Shown here piece by piece: positions 25,281 to 34,718 of a stretch of 64,000 nt of DNA. The stretch is from assembly GCA_015061985.1 (NCBI GenBank), contig SUVN01000001.1:114926-178925 (forward strand), in the 5' to 3' direction. Every line of letters starts with the position of its first letter. Positions within the stretch are counted from its first letter, which is position 1. Under the pieces are notes generated by a model. That model searched no databases, was not told the DNA's origin, and saw nothing but the letters and a program-made list of their open reading frames with translations. Source of the DNA: Akkermansiaceae bacterium. GTDB lineage: Bacteria > Verrucomicrobiota > Verrucomicrobiia > Verrucomicrobiales > Akkermansiaceae. Position numbers and translations under genes: made by a program.

Positions 25281-26279
25281 TTACTTCTTCACCGATACCT
25301 TGATTCCCTGGCCTTCGCGCATGGTGCCAATGATGGTGCCGCCGGGGCCGGCCGTCATGGCCTGTTCTGCCTGCTCGGGGCTCACGATGGCCACCCAGCC
25401 GATACCCATGTTGAAGGTGTGGAATCTATCCTCTGCGTCCACGAAGGTAAGTACCTTCTGTGCCGGGGCATTATCCCAGTAGGGAATCTCCAGATCTGCA
25501 CCCTTGTCGCCCAGGAAACGCTCCAGATTCTCCGGCAGACCGCCGCCGGTGATGTGAGCATAGGCTTTCGGGGTGATTCCCAGCTTGCGCATGTCGTAGA
25601 CGACATCGTGATACAGGCGGGTGGGAGCCAGCAGGTCGCGCAGCTCTGCCTCCGTGAGCAAATCCGGATTCTGCTTGAGGATGCGGCGCACGAGGCTCCA
25701 GCCGTTGGCGTGGAAACCATCGCTGGGATAGCCGATGAGAACATCGCCCACAGCCACCTTGGAGGGGTCAATCATCTGGCTCTTTTCCACGCAGCCGATG
25801 CTGAAACCGGCCATCTCCACCAGATTCTCCGGCACCACGCCGGGCATTTCTGCCGTCTCGCCGCCGGCGAGGATGCAGTTGCAACTCTCCAGATAATCGC
25901 ACATGCCGGCCACCAGGCGGGTGATGCGGGGCTTTTCAACCTCCAGGTTGGAGATGCCCAGATAGTCCAGGAACACGAGCGGATCACCACCGGTGGTGAG
26001 GATGTCGTTCACGTTCATGGCCACCAGATCCTTGCCTGCGGTTTCGAGCATATCCATGTCGAAGAGAATTTCCGTCTTGGTGCCCACGCCGTCCGTTCCG
26101 GTTACGATAACCGGCTCCTTGTAGGAGGAGAGGTCGTAAGCGGCGGCGAATAAACCGAATGCATTGCAAAGCTGTCGGTTTTTCTGCGTGCGCTTGACGT
26201 GTGCACTGATATCCTTAACAAAAGACTGCGCCTCAATGGTGTCGACGCCGGATTGCTTGTATGTGAGATTGCCGGACAT
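25281..26279 (-). CDS. purM: Phosphoribosylformylglycinamidine cyclo-ligase (AIR synthetase)
   Basis: PurM converts FGAM to aminoimidazole ribonucleotide with ATP in purine synthesis. The 332-residue protein begins MSGNLTYKQSGVDTIEAQ (family start YKxxGVD) and carries VTGTDGVGTKTEILFD, the NVNDILTTGGDPLVFLDY motif, ILAGGETAEMPG and the C-terminal HITGGGLPENLERFL. The ATG at 26279 is chosen over one four codons upstream because it matches the family N-terminus. It is the first gene of a purM-purF operon. A TTGCCA-17-TATAAT promoter lies about 30 nt upstream. Confidence 0.95.
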   Translation of the reverse strand: MSGNLTYKQSGVDTIEAQSFVKDISAHVKRTQKNRQLCNAFGLFAAAYDLSSYKEPVIVTGTDGVGTKTEILFDMDMLETAGKDLVAMNVNDILTTGGDPLVFLDYLGISNLEVEKPRITRLVAGMCDYLESCNCILAGGETAEMPGVVPENLVEMAGFSIGCVEKSQMIDPSKVAVGDVLIGYPSDGFHANGWSLVRRILKQNPDLLTEAELRDLLAPTRLYHDVVYDMRKLGITPKAYAHITGGGLPENLERFLGDKGADLEIPYWDNAPAQKVLTFVDAEDRFHTFNMGIGWVAIVSPEQAEQAMTAGPGGTIIGTMREGQGIKVSVKK

Positions 26280-26308
26280 AAATAATAGCACCGTGTGGAT
26301 GCACGGAG

Positions 26309-26337
26309 ATTATACACGCGCATGACGCACTTGGCAA
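26309..26337 (-). promoter_or_regulatory. Sigma70-like promoter of purM-purF
   Basis: On the minus strand, TTGCCA (26337-26332), 17 bp and TATAAT (26314-26309). The leader is about 22 nt. No purine riboswitch or PurR-type operator is evident. 26338-26507 shows nothing convincing. Confidence 0.65.
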
Positions 26338-26507
26338 GCCGATTTTTGAGAGCTGACGCTCTAATTGATGGAAACTACCTGTGTCATGCCTTTTACGTCG
26401 GAATCAACGTCCTTTTCCAAAAGCCGTTTATGGCTGCTTATTCAGGAGATTTGAGCGAAAGAAGCAAAAAAAATACGGACAACCGATACGCGCTGCGAGT
26501 ATCCTTT

Positions 26508-27017
26508 TCATGATGACCTCAGCAAACATTCCCGGAGGAATGATTCAAATGCGGGGCCCAGTTGGGCGGGGTAGACGCTGAGCGTGTCTTCATGCCAGAA
26601 GACGGCACCTTGGGCAGAGCTGTTATCTAAAATCGCTTCGGGGTTGCCGCGTTCCCTCAGCGCAAGTCCCCAGAATTCCATATCCGACAGGGCTTGTATG
26701 GAGTGCATGTCGGAGCATTCATTCAGGTTGAAAACGCCCTGCCATCTGTCAACTTCAAGCCATGCAGAAAAAGTTCTCCCTTTTTCATCCTGATACCGAA
26801 ATACCTGCTTTTCCAAACAGGCGTGCTCATCTTTCAAAGACATTTCCTGCCACTTGAAATACAGATAAGATGGCAGTACGGGGAGGTGTATCGAATAAGG
26901 TGAACTAAGTACCTGCCTGCGGGTGTTCACTTCTTCGTTCCTTTTTCTTAACCAGAGAATGGGGTGGGTCAGCAGGGTTATGGAATCAGACGGATGAGCC
27001 GTATCTTGTACTTTCAT
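26508..27017 (-). CDS. Uncharacterised protein
   Basis: This 169-residue soluble protein has no signal peptide or membrane segment. It is rich in aromatic residues (YLYFKWQEMS, WLEVDRWQGVFN, MEFWGLALRERG), consistent with a compact alpha/beta fold. I do not recognise a family. It is flanked by purM upstream of its 3' end and by the LysR gene, both on the same strand with gaps over 100 bp. Codon usage looks like the neighbours, but the region is more AT-rich. It is a plausible real gene. Confidence 0.5.
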   Translation of the reverse strand: MKVQDTAHPSDSITLLTHPILWLRKRNEEVNTRRQVLSSPYSIHLPVLPSYLYFKWQEMSLKDEHACLEKQVFRYQDEKGRTFSAWLEVDRWQGVFNLNECSDMHSIQALSDMEFWGLALRERGNPEAILDNSSAQGAVFWHEDTLSVYPAQLGPAFESFLRECLLRSS

Positions 27018-27139
27018 ATATTTGACATGTTGTTATTGCCATGCGAGGCAGAGAGTCTTTTTCGCGTGACATGGATATTATAATGCTGTCAGATAGAAAA
27101 ATCAAATATACAAAAACGATTGATAATCATATATTGAGG

Positions 27140-28066
27140 TTATGCTTTGAGGTCTTGTCCTGTAATAAAATGATGGAGCTGCTCGATGAAGAAAGTTGAT
27201 AGCCTGCCAAGGAGTCTGTTGCGATGGTGAATAATGCCGATTCTGGCGCGCCCTCTGTTCTTCAGGGGAATAGCTGTGATTTTTGTGCCTGTTAATTCCG
27301 GATGAAGAGTGCTATGCGTCAGGGTATAAGCATTGACTCCCATCAGCAGGTCATAGAGGGTGGCGCGGTCGCGTACTCTTATGTGTCGGCTCTTATCCAG
27401 TGCATTCAACATTTCCTCTGTCAGGTAGAAAGAATCATGTTCCTTGTGTTCGAACGACACGTAGGGAAAATCCTGCAAGTCTTCCATGCTCAGTGATTCA
27501 TTGTGAGCCAGAGGATGATTGATGCTCATAAATATGCGTGGGCTTGCTTCGCTGATTTCGGTGAATACCAAATCGCGTTCCTTGAATGTTTTTTTAAGGA
27601 TTTTTTCATTGGAATCGTTGAGATATATAACCCCTAACGCACTTTTCATGGTAGAGACATCTTCGATGATTTCTCCCATCTGGGTTTCTCTGATGGAAAA
27701 ATCGAACTCATCGTCCTGATGCTTTCTGACCAGCACGATGAACGCCTGCACGGCAAATGAATAATGCAATGTGGATACGCAGTATTGTTTTTTTCGAGGC
27801 CCGGATGTCAGGTATTTTTCCTGTAGAATATCGGCATGATCAAGGACTTGCCTGACGTAGACAAGGAACTCCTCACCGTTTCGTGTGAGCCGTATCCCGG
27901 TACGGGTTCTGTCGAAAATGGGGAAGCCCAGCTCATCTTCTATTTCATGGATAGTTTTTGTCAGACTGGGTTGAGAGACAAAAAGCAAGCGCGCGGCCTT
28001 GGTGATGGAACCGTTTTCTGCGATGCTTACCAGATAACGCATCTTTTGTAGAGTCAAGCTGTTCAT
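27140..28066 (-). CDS. LysR-family transcriptional regulator
   Basis: This 308-residue protein has an N-terminal winged helix-turn-helix (MRYLVSIAENGSITKAARLLFVSQPSLTKTIHEIEDELGFPIFDR, residues 9-53) and a C-terminal LysR substrate-binding domain. Regulators of this type respond to a small-molecule effector. The only nearby candidate target is the AspT/YidE-like transporter gene immediately upstream on the same strand. The sequence suggests its own TTGATT-17-TATAAT promoter 28088-28116. The effector is unknown. Confidence 0.92.
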   Translation of the reverse strand: MNSLTLQKMRYLVSIAENGSITKAARLLFVSQPSLTKTIHEIEDELGFPIFDRTRTGIRLTRNGEEFLVYVRQVLDHADILQEKYLTSGPRKKQYCVSTLHYSFAVQAFIVLVRKHQDDEFDFSIRETQMGEIIEDVSTMKSALGVIYLNDSNEKILKKTFKERDLVFTEISEASPRIFMSINHPLAHNESLSMEDLQDFPYVSFEHKEHDSFYLTEEMLNALDKSRHIRVRDRATLYDLLMGVNAYTLTHSTLHPELTGTKITAIPLKNRGRARIGIIHHRNRLLGRLSTFFIEQLHHFITGQDLKA

Positions 28067-28087
28067 ATATCAAACTGACCTGTCCTG

Positions 28088-28116
28088 ATTATACCCAATA
28101 GAGGAGACGTAATCAA
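28088..28116 (-). promoter_or_regulatory. Sigma70-like promoter of the lysR gene
   Basis: On the minus strand, TTGATT (28116-28111), 17 bp and TATAAT (28093-28088), then 21 bases to the ATG at 28066. Confidence 0.65.
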
Positions 28117-28155
28117 ATGTTGTGATTTCTCTCTTTGTCATAACTGATGGCTATC

Positions 28156-29757
28156 TTACAGACACGTACCACACATAATCAGGAATTTTGTCAGAACCGT
28201 CATCAGCAGGAGGGCAAGCGGATAGGCGGTCGCATAGGCAATGACCGGGGCCTGTTTGTCCGTTTGGGCTGTAATGGCTCCGAGTGCCGGAGTGGAAGTC
28301 ATGCCACCGCAGATTCCGCCTAGCGATTCGGTCAAACTCAATCCCAGGAATTGCCGAGCCAGAATGTACCCGACGAGCAGAGGAACTATCGTTATAATCA
28401 TCCCAATACCAAACATGGTGAAGCCATGGGTGCTCAATGTTTCGAGCAATGTTGCGCCGCCATTGACGCCGGCACCGGCAAGGAATAACATCAACGCGAA
28501 CTCCATGAGCATGATTCGTGTGTTTCGCGGCATGTAGCCAACGACCGTGCCAATATGCCCCAGATGTCCCAGTATAAGGGAAACAAGCAGAGGCCCTCCG
28601 GCTGTTCCCAGACAAAATCCGTTGAAAAATTCGATTTTCCCGATAATAATGCCTGCGGCCACACCTGCGGAAAGCGAGAATATGTCCGTGGCATTGATGG
28701 CAGAGCTGCGGTGTTTACACATCGTCTTGAATGCCGCGATATCCTCAGGCTGTCCCACGATGGTCAGAACATCATTGCGGAAGATTTCTGTATCACCATT
28801 GGGGATGAAGGTATTACCCAACCGGGTGATGCGGGAAACCACAATGCCATAATTGCTGAGGGTATGGAGTTCTCGAAGTGTTTTGTTGCTGAGAGAGGGT
28901 TCCAGGAGGAGAACTTCTGCCATTTCATCTTTCAACCGATGATTTGTGGGGGCATCCTTTTCTATATGTCCAAGCAAGGCGGCATCTCGCTCTACCCGGC
29001 TGAGTGCTCCGACTACAAAAAGCTGCTGATTGACCTCAAAAACATCTTCCGAGGTCAGAGGAACCAGCATCTCGTTCTTCATGACGCGGGTAGGACGGCA
29101 TTGCAGTATTCCGTTTTCGATAGCAGCCATGATGCTCGTGCCGGAAAGTGCGTTGTTCTGAATCCTGATGACGCGTGTTACAATACGGTCAGGGTCAGTA
29201 TTATTTTTCTCCCGTTTTTCCGGAATGTTAAGATTCTTTTTTAACAATTTCGGCAACAGCTGGACAAAAAGAACAACACCAATGACACCAAATGGATATG
29301 CCACACCATAACCGATGTTTATTTGTGCCGAATCCTGTCCGGCGGCTTCAGCTGCTTCCAGTGCGGCGGCCAGCCCGGGTGTGCTCGTACAGGCACCGGC
29401 AAATAAGCCGGCACCAATTCCAAAATCTATGTTCAGTAAATAGCAGGCCAGCATAGTGACGCCCCAGCCGGTTCCCACCACGATGGCTGCCATTAACAAA
29501 AGTCTGCTGCCCTGGCTTCTCAGGGAGCCGAAGAAACGATTACCGACCCCAAGTCCGACACAGTACACGAACAAGGCTGTGCCGATAGTGGTCACCCCTG
29601 CCGGTACTTGCAAATGATAATGACCGGCAATCAATGCGGTGAACAGAACGCCGGAACTTCCGAGGGATATTCCCTTTATCGTTATGTTACCCAAGGCCAG
29701 TCCTGTTGCCAGAATTGCAAATAGAACAAACAAGGAATCATTCAGAATGTTGCTCAT
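28156..29757 (-). CDS. AspT/YidE-family transporter with two RCK-C (TrkA-C) domains
   Basis: This 533-residue inner membrane protein of the aspartate:alanine exchanger family has two hydrophobic halves of about five helices each. They are separated by a cytoplasmic region (about residues 190-370) that looks like two TrkA-C/RCK-C domains (IQNNALSGTSIMAAIENGILQ and VLLLEPSLSNKTLRELHTLSNYGIVVSRITRLG). The repeated family motif appears as GLFAGACTSTPGLAAALEAA and GGICGGMTSTPALGAITAQT. The substrate is probably an amino acid or dicarboxylate. The start at 29757 (MSNILNDSLFVLF) is preferred over an upstream extension. A lysR gene follows. Confidence 0.88.
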   Translation of the reverse strand: MSNILNDSLFVLFAILATGLALGNITIKGISLGSSGVLFTALIAGHYHLQVPAGVTTIGTALFVYCVGLGVGNRFFGSLRSQGSRLLLMAAIVVGTGWGVTMLACYLLNIDFGIGAGLFAGACTSTPGLAAALEAAEAAGQDSAQINIGYGVAYPFGVIGVVLFVQLLPKLLKKNLNIPEKREKNNTDPDRIVTRVIRIQNNALSGTSIMAAIENGILQCRPTRVMKNEMLVPLTSEDVFEVNQQLFVVGALSRVERDAALLGHIEKDAPTNHRLKDEMAEVLLLEPSLSNKTLRELHTLSNYGIVVSRITRLGNTFIPNGDTEIFRNDVLTIVGQPEDIAAFKTMCKHRSSAINATDIFSLSAGVAAGIIIGKIEFFNGFCLGTAGGPLLVSLILGHLGHIGTVVGYMPRNTRIMLMEFALMLFLAGAGVNGGATLLETLSTHGFTMFGIGMIITIVPLLVGYILARQFLGLSLTESLGGICGGMTSTPALGAITAQTDKQAPVIAYATAYPLALLLMTVLTKFLIMCGTCL

Positions 29758-29782
29758 AATTGTAGGATGGAAAGCAGCTCCG

Positions 29783-29811
29783 CCTATATCACCGACTGAA
29801 CTTTTTTTCAA
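29783..29811 (-). promoter_or_regulatory. Sigma70-like promoter of the transporter gene
   Basis: On the minus strand, TTGAAA (29811-29806), 17 bp and TATAGG (29788-29783), then 25 bases to the ATG at 29757. Confidence 0.5.
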
Positions 29812-29931
29812 GAACTTCCCGCAACTTCATCTCATACAAGTTATCTATCCTGAATCATAAGAAAAAGCAATATCCGAAATGCGGAGCCGGGTGTAACGGG
29901 CTGCTTCGGCTTGCTTCCTGTTGAAAAAATC

Positions 29932-29960
29932 TTGAAGAAAACACGGGAATCTGCTACTCT
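29932..29960 (+). promoter_or_regulatory. Sigma70-like promoter of uvrD/pcrA
   Basis: TTGAAG (29932-29937), 17 bp and TACTCT (29955-29960), then 18 bases to the ATG at 29979. Confidence 0.55.
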
Positions 29961-29978
29961 CACCGCGCGCTGAATCTC

Positions 29979-31982
29979 ATGGCAGAAAAATTCGACATCA
30001 ATTCACTGAACGCCGCCCAGAAACAGGCGGTGCAGACGCTTAACGGCCCGGTGCTCATCCTGGCCGGTGCCGGCACGGGGAAGACCCGCACCGTCACTTG
30101 TCGTATCGCCAACATGATAGAGAAGGGGGCTAATCCGCGCGGCATCCTTGCCCTGACCTTCACCAACAAAGCCGCTAATGAAATGGCTGACCGCGTGGCG
30201 GGGCTGGTGGATAGAAAGTCGGCACGAGCCATGACGGTGTGTACCTTCCATTCACTCTGTGTGCGCATCCTGCGCCAGGATATCGGCCGCCTGGGCTACA
30301 AGGAGAACTTCTCCATCTATACCGGCAGCGACCAGACCGGGCTGCTCAAGCGACTCATCATGGAATACGGCGCGAGACGCGAGAAGCTGGAGCCGGGGCA
30401 GGTGCTGGCAGAGCTTTCCCGTGTGCGCAATCAGGGGCTGGGAATTGATAATATTGAGGACACGCTCATTGCCGCTGTATCCAAGGCCTATATGCGCGAG
30501 CTCAAGGCGCAGAATGCGGTGGATTTCGATGACCTGCTCATACTGACGGAGCGCCTGCTGCGAGCCTATCCCGATGTCCATGACAAGTGGAACAAACGTT
30601 TCAACTACATCACCGTGGATGAGTTCCAGGATACCAACTCGCTGCAGATGAGCCTGCTGCGGCAGCTGGTCGGCCCGGAGCACAATATCTGTGTGGTGGG
30701 CGATGATGACCAGTCCATCTATGGATGGCGCGGCGCGCAGATTTCCAATATCCTGGACTTTGAGAGCTTCTTCCCCAATCCCACCGTCATCAAGCTGGAG
30801 GAAAACTACCGCTGCACGCGCCAGGTTCTGGATTGTGCCAACGAGCTGATTCGCCACAATGCCGGACGACGCGACAAAACGCTGCGCACCAACAAGGAAG
30901 GGCAGCACCCGGTGCGCCTGCTGGCCATGCCCGGGTCGGAGGAAGAGGCAGAGTTCATTGCCGATGAGATTGAGACGCTCCGCGCCCGCGATTCTCTGGC
31001 ATGGGAGGATTTTGCCATTCTTTTCCGTGCGAATGCACAGAGCCGCCAGTTGGAAATGGCCATGCGAGAGCACCATATCCCTTACCGTATGGTGGGAACC
31101 AAGAGCTTTTTCGACAGACGAGAAGTCAAGGACTTGCTCAGTTATCTGCAAATGATGGATAACCCGGATGCTGACCTTCATCTGTTGCGGGTGCTCAATA
31201 CGCCGCCGCGCGGTATCAGCCCCACCACTGCTTCTTTCGCCATCGATTGGAGCCGCGATAATAAAAAGAGCCTTTGGGCCACGCTGGTGGATATCTCCTT
31301 CCTGTCGGAATGCTCTACCCGCTCCCAGAACTGTATTACGGCTTTCACGGATATTGTCACGCACTACGGCTCAGAGTTTGCCGCCGGTGAGCGCCCCTTT
31401 GTGGAGATTCTGGAAGAATTCCTCAAGGAAATTGAGTACGAGGAATACATCGCCCGTACCTGCAAGACGGAGGAAGAGACAAACCGCCGTCTGGCGGCCA
31501 TTGATGATATCAAGGTGGCGCTGCGTCAATTCTGGCTGCCGGGGCACAAACTCACGGATTTCCTGGCCGGTATCTGTCTGGACAATGAGCGCGATGACGA
31601 CGATATCGAGAAGAAGAGCGGCGTATGCCTCATCACCATGCATGCGGCCAAGGGGCTGGAGTTCCCGCAGGTCTACATTGTCGGCGTGGAAGAGGGGCTG
31701 ATTCCGCACACCCGCTCGGTGGATGAGGGGAGTCTGGATGAGGAACGCCGCCTTTTCTATGTGGGAATCACCCGCGCCCGTGAGCGCCTGACCATGACCT
31801 ACTGCGCCAAGCGCAACCGATACGGTCAGGAAGAACGCTGTCTCCCCTCCGGCTTCATCAAAGAGATTCCCTCCCGCATGTACGAGTATGTGGATTATGA
31901 GAAGCTCATGAAAGAGCCTGTCTCTCAGGATGAGCAGGACGACTTCTTCGCTTCCATCCGCAGTATGCTCGCAGATGATTGA
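29979..31982 (+). CDS. UvrD/PcrA-type superfamily I 3'-5' DNA helicase
   Basis: This 667-residue DNA helicase acts in repair and conflict resolution. SF1A motifs appear in order: Q motif LNAAQKQAV (9-17), Walker A AGAGTGKTRT (29-38), Ia LTFTNKAANEM, II VDEFQDTN, III VVGDDDQSIYGWRGA, IV region LEENYRC, V LITMHAAKGLEFPQVYIVGVEEG, and VI VGITRARERLTM. It is shorter than Escherichia coli UvrD (720) and Rep-like in length, with no long C-terminal RNAP-binding tail, so UvrD, PcrA or Rep cannot be separated by sequence alone. Confidence 0.95.
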   Translation: MAEKFDINSLNAAQKQAVQTLNGPVLILAGAGTGKTRTVTCRIANMIEKGANPRGILALTFTNKAANEMADRVAGLVDRKSARAMTVCTFHSLCVRILRQDIGRLGYKENFSIYTGSDQTGLLKRLIMEYGARREKLEPGQVLAELSRVRNQGLGIDNIEDTLIAAVSKAYMRELKAQNAVDFDDLLILTERLLRAYPDVHDKWNKRFNYITVDEFQDTNSLQMSLLRQLVGPEHNICVVGDDDQSIYGWRGAQISNILDFESFFPNPTVIKLEENYRCTRQVLDCANELIRHNAGRRDKTLRTNKEGQHPVRLLAMPGSEEEAEFIADEIETLRARDSLAWEDFAILFRANAQSRQLEMAMREHHIPYRMVGTKSFFDRREVKDLLSYLQMMDNPDADLHLLRVLNTPPRGISPTTASFAIDWSRDNKKSLWATLVDISFLSECSTRSQNCITAFTDIVTHYGSEFAAGERPFVEILEEFLKEIEYEEYIARTCKTEEETNRRLAAIDDIKVALRQFWLPGHKLTDFLAGICLDNERDDDDIEKKSGVCLITMHAAKGLEFPQVYIVGVEEGLIPHTRSVDEGSLDEERRLFYVGITRARERLTMTYCAKRNRYGQEERCLPSGFIKEIPSRMYEYVDYEKLMKEPVSQDEQDDFFASIRSMLADD

Positions 31983-32001
31983 TGGTTAGCTGCGCATTCT
32001 C

Positions 32002-32030
32002 TTGACTTCTCCTTTGGGCTTTGCTACATT
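32002..32030 (+). promoter_or_regulatory. Sigma70-like promoter, leaderless geometry
   Basis: TTGACT (32002-32007), 17 bp and TACATT (32025-32030), then 6 bases to the ATG at 32037. Confidence 0.65.
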
Positions 32031-32036
32031 GGCAGC

Positions 32037-32843
32037 ATGAGAGATTACTTCAATCCGCTGGTCTTGCTGGTCGTGGTGGGCATGTTTGCCTGGGGCATGC
32101 TGGATGGAGAGGGCAGCGGTACCAACGCCGGCGTATGGGCGATGTCGCTGTGTGTGTCGGCCTTTCTGGTGAACGGAGCGTTGAGTCTGGCTCGGCTCAT
32201 CGCGCATCGCCCGGCGCTCATGGGGGTGGTCTGGAGTGTGGCATACCTCATCCTGAGTGCCTGCGCCTGGGTGATGCTCCATGCCCCGGAAACGGATGTG
32301 TTTGAGGAGGAAAAAGCGGCATTGAAAGCCCAACTGGCAGCATGGAAAGGGCAGGGTAAATCCCCCTTTGTCTCCGTTCAGCAGGAGCAGGATTGTTTGC
32401 TTGTGCTGGCGGCAGGACTGGGCAAAAACCAATTGCTGCGTGAGCTGCTGGCCTTGCCGGAGGCCGCGCCAAACAAGGAGGTGCTTCAAAAAGCGGCGCG
32501 CGCTGCGGTGGAAAACGGCCGCCGCAAATCCTTGCAACTTCTGCTGGATGCCGGGGTATCTGCCGATGCTGTGGTGGAGGGGGGCTCTCTGCTCAGCACA
32601 GCGGCGGTCAACGGTCAGCGCGATATGGCGACTCTCCTGTTAGAGCGTGGTGCCAAGCCTGACCGTGCGGATGCCGATGGCGTGTCGCCCATCATGCATG
32701 CCGTCATTAATGATGATTTGCCGATGGCTCGTGTGCTCATGCAGGCCGGGGCGAATCCCGCCGCCAAAGCCCCGGATGGTCGGGATGCTTACAGCTGCTC
32801 CCGCACTGCGGAGATGGATGAGGTGCTGCAAAAGAAAGGCTGA
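32037..32843 (+). CDS. Membrane-anchored ankyrin-repeat protein
   Basis: This 268-residue protein has three hydrophobic segments in the first 85 residues (FNPLVLLVVVGMFAWGML, VWAMSLCVSAFLVNGAL, GVVWSVAYLILSACAWVML). A soluble C-terminal part follows with about four ankyrin repeats (RKSLQLLLDAGVSADAVVEGGSLLSTAAVNGQRDMATLLLERGAKPDRADADGVSPIMHAVINDDLPMARVLMQAGANPAAK). Repeats of this quality normally bind proteins. It has its own leaderless-type promoter, so it is not simply an extension of the helicase transcript. Partner unknown. Confidence 0.82.
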   Translation: MRDYFNPLVLLVVVGMFAWGMLDGEGSGTNAGVWAMSLCVSAFLVNGALSLARLIAHRPALMGVVWSVAYLILSACAWVMLHAPETDVFEEEKAALKAQLAAWKGQGKSPFVSVQQEQDCLLVLAAGLGKNQLLRELLALPEAAPNKEVLQKAARAAVENGRRKSLQLLLDAGVSADAVVEGGSLLSTAAVNGQRDMATLLLERGAKPDRADADGVSPIMHAVINDDLPMARVLMQAGANPAAKAPDGRDAYSCSRTAEMDEVLQKKG

Positions 32844-32875
32844 GACGACAGGGATGCCGTGCTTCTGCTGCGGTA

Positions 32876-33904
32876 TCAATTCGCTGTGCAGATGGTGTTT
32901 CGCGCATTTTGCATTTTTTGCTCCGTCTCCTGCCACTCGGCTTCCTCGTCAGAGTCGGGCATGATTCCGCCTCCTGCGTAGAGTCGGCAGAAATCCGGGA
33001 AGATACGCATCCCTCGCAGCGCAACGTAAAGTCTGGCGGCTCCCGGGCTCACAGGCCCGAAGTAGCCGGCGTAGCAACTGCGGTTAATATCCGGCGTATC
33101 GCGGAGCAGGGCGCGAGCCTGTTCGGGCGGGAAACCGCATACCGCCGGGGTGGGCGGCAATTCCTGCAACAACGCCGGGAGCTGCTGCGCTTTCATCGTG
33201 AAACGAAACCGTGTGCAGAGATGCTCAATCCGACCGTTGCACAGGGATTCCGTCGGCGATTCTTCCACCGCATCGGCATGGCGTTGCAGCACCGCGCGGA
33301 TAAAGTCTGCCACAATGCCCTGTTCGCGGGTATTCTTACTGTCCCAAGGAGCAGAGGAAAGGGGGCGAGTGCCGGCCAGCGCCATGGTGCTCCAGCAAGA
33401 ATCGCTGCCCTCTACCAGCAATTCCGGGGTGCAGAATAGCCATGTCCCCAGCTCCGGTGTGTGCAGCAACACGGTGAACGTGTCGGGAAACAGCTCGCAG
33501 GCATGCATAAAACTGCGGCTGGGGGACACCCCGGGGGCTGCCACATCTGCCGTGCGAGCCAGCACGATTTTTTGCAGCACCGGCTTTTCTCCATGCAGCA
33601 GCGAGGAAAAACGTCGGAAGTTTCTGCCGTATTCCTCTCTTGTTGTTGCGGTATCGACTCCTCCATCGCAGGAAAGAGGCGGGAAACTTTCCGGGGATGG
33701 CGCTTCCCTCCGCTCATCCGGGATGAAGCAAGTCTCGCCCTCAAATGTCGAAATGAGAAATCCCCGACCGCTCGGGTGTGGTTGCGTTCTGCCGTCCTCT
33801 GCCATGCAGAACTGCACGCTTTCCCCCGGTAGCCGATACAGCACAAACGCGCCGTGTCGGTGGCACAGCGCGTCTATATCCTTTGCTCGAATCCCGGGCC
33901 TCAT
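32876..33904 (-). CDS. Isochorismate synthase (MenF/EntC-type chorismate-binding enzyme)
   Basis: This 342-residue chorismate-utilising enzyme interconverts chorismate and isochorismate, the entry to menaquinone or a catecholate siderophore. Family features include KIVLARTADV, the ALAGTRPL motif, the HLCTRFRFTM region and ELPPTPAVCGFPPEQARALLRDTPDINRSCYAGYFGPVSPG. The C-terminal RLYAGGGIMPDSDEEAEWQETEQK segment carries the magnesium ligands. No men or ent genes are adjacent, so MenF is likelier only on general grounds for an anaerobe. The ATG at 33904 is set by a promoter -10 6 bases upstream. Confidence 0.88.
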   Translation of the reverse strand: MRPGIRAKDIDALCHRHGAFVLYRLPGESVQFCMAEDGRTQPHPSGRGFLISTFEGETCFIPDERREAPSPESFPPLSCDGGVDTATTREEYGRNFRRFSSLLHGEKPVLQKIVLARTADVAAPGVSPSRSFMHACELFPDTFTVLLHTPELGTWLFCTPELLVEGSDSCWSTMALAGTRPLSSAPWDSKNTREQGIVADFIRAVLQRHADAVEESPTESLCNGRIEHLCTRFRFTMKAQQLPALLQELPPTPAVCGFPPEQARALLRDTPDINRSCYAGYFGPVSPGAARLYVALRGMRIFPDFCRLYAGGGIMPDSDEEAEWQETEQKMQNARNTICTAN

Positions 33905-33910
33905 GCGCCT

Positions 33911-33939
33911 AACATACCCCGATACCATGCGGAATTCAA
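33911..33939 (-). promoter_or_regulatory. Sigma70-like promoter of isochorismate synthase, leaderless geometry
   Basis: On the minus strand, TTGAAT (33939-33934), 17 bp and TATGTT (33916-33911), then 6 bases to the ATG at 33904. Confidence 0.65.
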
Positions 33940-33994
33940 GCTTTTTTCCTGCCTGTCCCGCGTATCCCGATGCTGCCGGAGGATGGCTTTGGGG

Positions 33995-34711
33995 TTATTT
34001 CCAGAGAATGACGATTTCCGCCCGTGTTTCACCCTCACAGGTGATGAGGTGGTGGGTGTATGCTCCGTCTGCATAGTGGGCGATGCTCATGCGATCGCCG
34101 GCATGGCTCTCTCGGCGGAAGTTGATGCGGTAGCGTACCATGTCGCCGGCGGGGCGGAGTTCAGCAGGCAGGGTATCGAGAGCCCAGATGAGGTAGGCGC
34201 TGTTGTTGATATGGCCGTTGAAATCCACATCCCGTCGCCCGGCGGTTAATTCAGCAGTAGCGGCGGCATTTTCCGGCCGCTCGGGAAAATCCATGGCTGC
34301 GGTGACGGTGGGACTGGGGTTATCCAGCGGCAGCCCGGTGCGCTTCAGCGGCACGGGGCGGCGCGTGTCGAAATTGATGATGACCCACAGCAAGTCTGCG
34401 CGAGCCAGAACATGGCCACCCTCATCCGTCATTTCCACGAAACGTCCGGCCTGCAGGGCAGAGGCTTTGCCGGTGTTGGTACGCAGATAGACCTTCTCCT
34501 TCCATGCCGGGCGGCGCAGCATTTCGAAATCGCCCTGCACCTGCACCCATGCCGTACGGTTGGTCATCACCCAATCGTAGCCGAATCCGTAGGAATCCGC
34601 ATGCTCCTCGGCCATTTCCTGACAGAAGTGCTGGAAGCATTCCGGCTTCATCAGCTTGTCTGCTCCGCATTCGTAGCTCGTTATCCGATGGGGAAGGATG
34701 AGGTCTTGCAT
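33995..34711 (-). CDS. Acyl-ACP thioesterase (Fat-type, double hot-dog)
   Basis: This 238-residue thioesterase is expected to release free fatty acids from acyl-carrier protein. Two hot-dog-like halves are seen. The first contains FQHFCQEMAEEHADSYGFGYDWVMTNRTAWVQVQGDFEMLRRPAW, and the second contains RRDVDFNGHINNSAYLIWALDTLP with the Asp/Asn/His catalytic motif (DxNxHxNN). This matches bacterial PF01643 enzymes common in Bacteroidetes, Firmicutes and Verrucomicrobia. It has its own TTGACA-17-TAGAGT promoter ending 7 bases before the ATG. The acyl specificity is unknown. Confidence 0.9.
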   Translation of the reverse strand: MQDLILPHRITSYECGADKLMKPECFQHFCQEMAEEHADSYGFGYDWVMTNRTAWVQVQGDFEMLRRPAWKEKVYLRTNTGKASALQAGRFVEMTDEGGHVLARADLLWVIINFDTRRPVPLKRTGLPLDNPSPTVTAAMDFPERPENAAATAELTAGRRDVDFNGHINNSAYLIWALDTLPAELRPAGDMVRYRINFRRESHAGDRMSIAHYADGAYTHHLITCEGETRAEIVILWK

Positions 34712-34718
34712 AGAGCTT

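Noticed and set aside
26295..26513. 72-codon ORF upstream of purM
   Set aside because: It overlaps the purM promoter, has no domain or start signal, and looks like chance.
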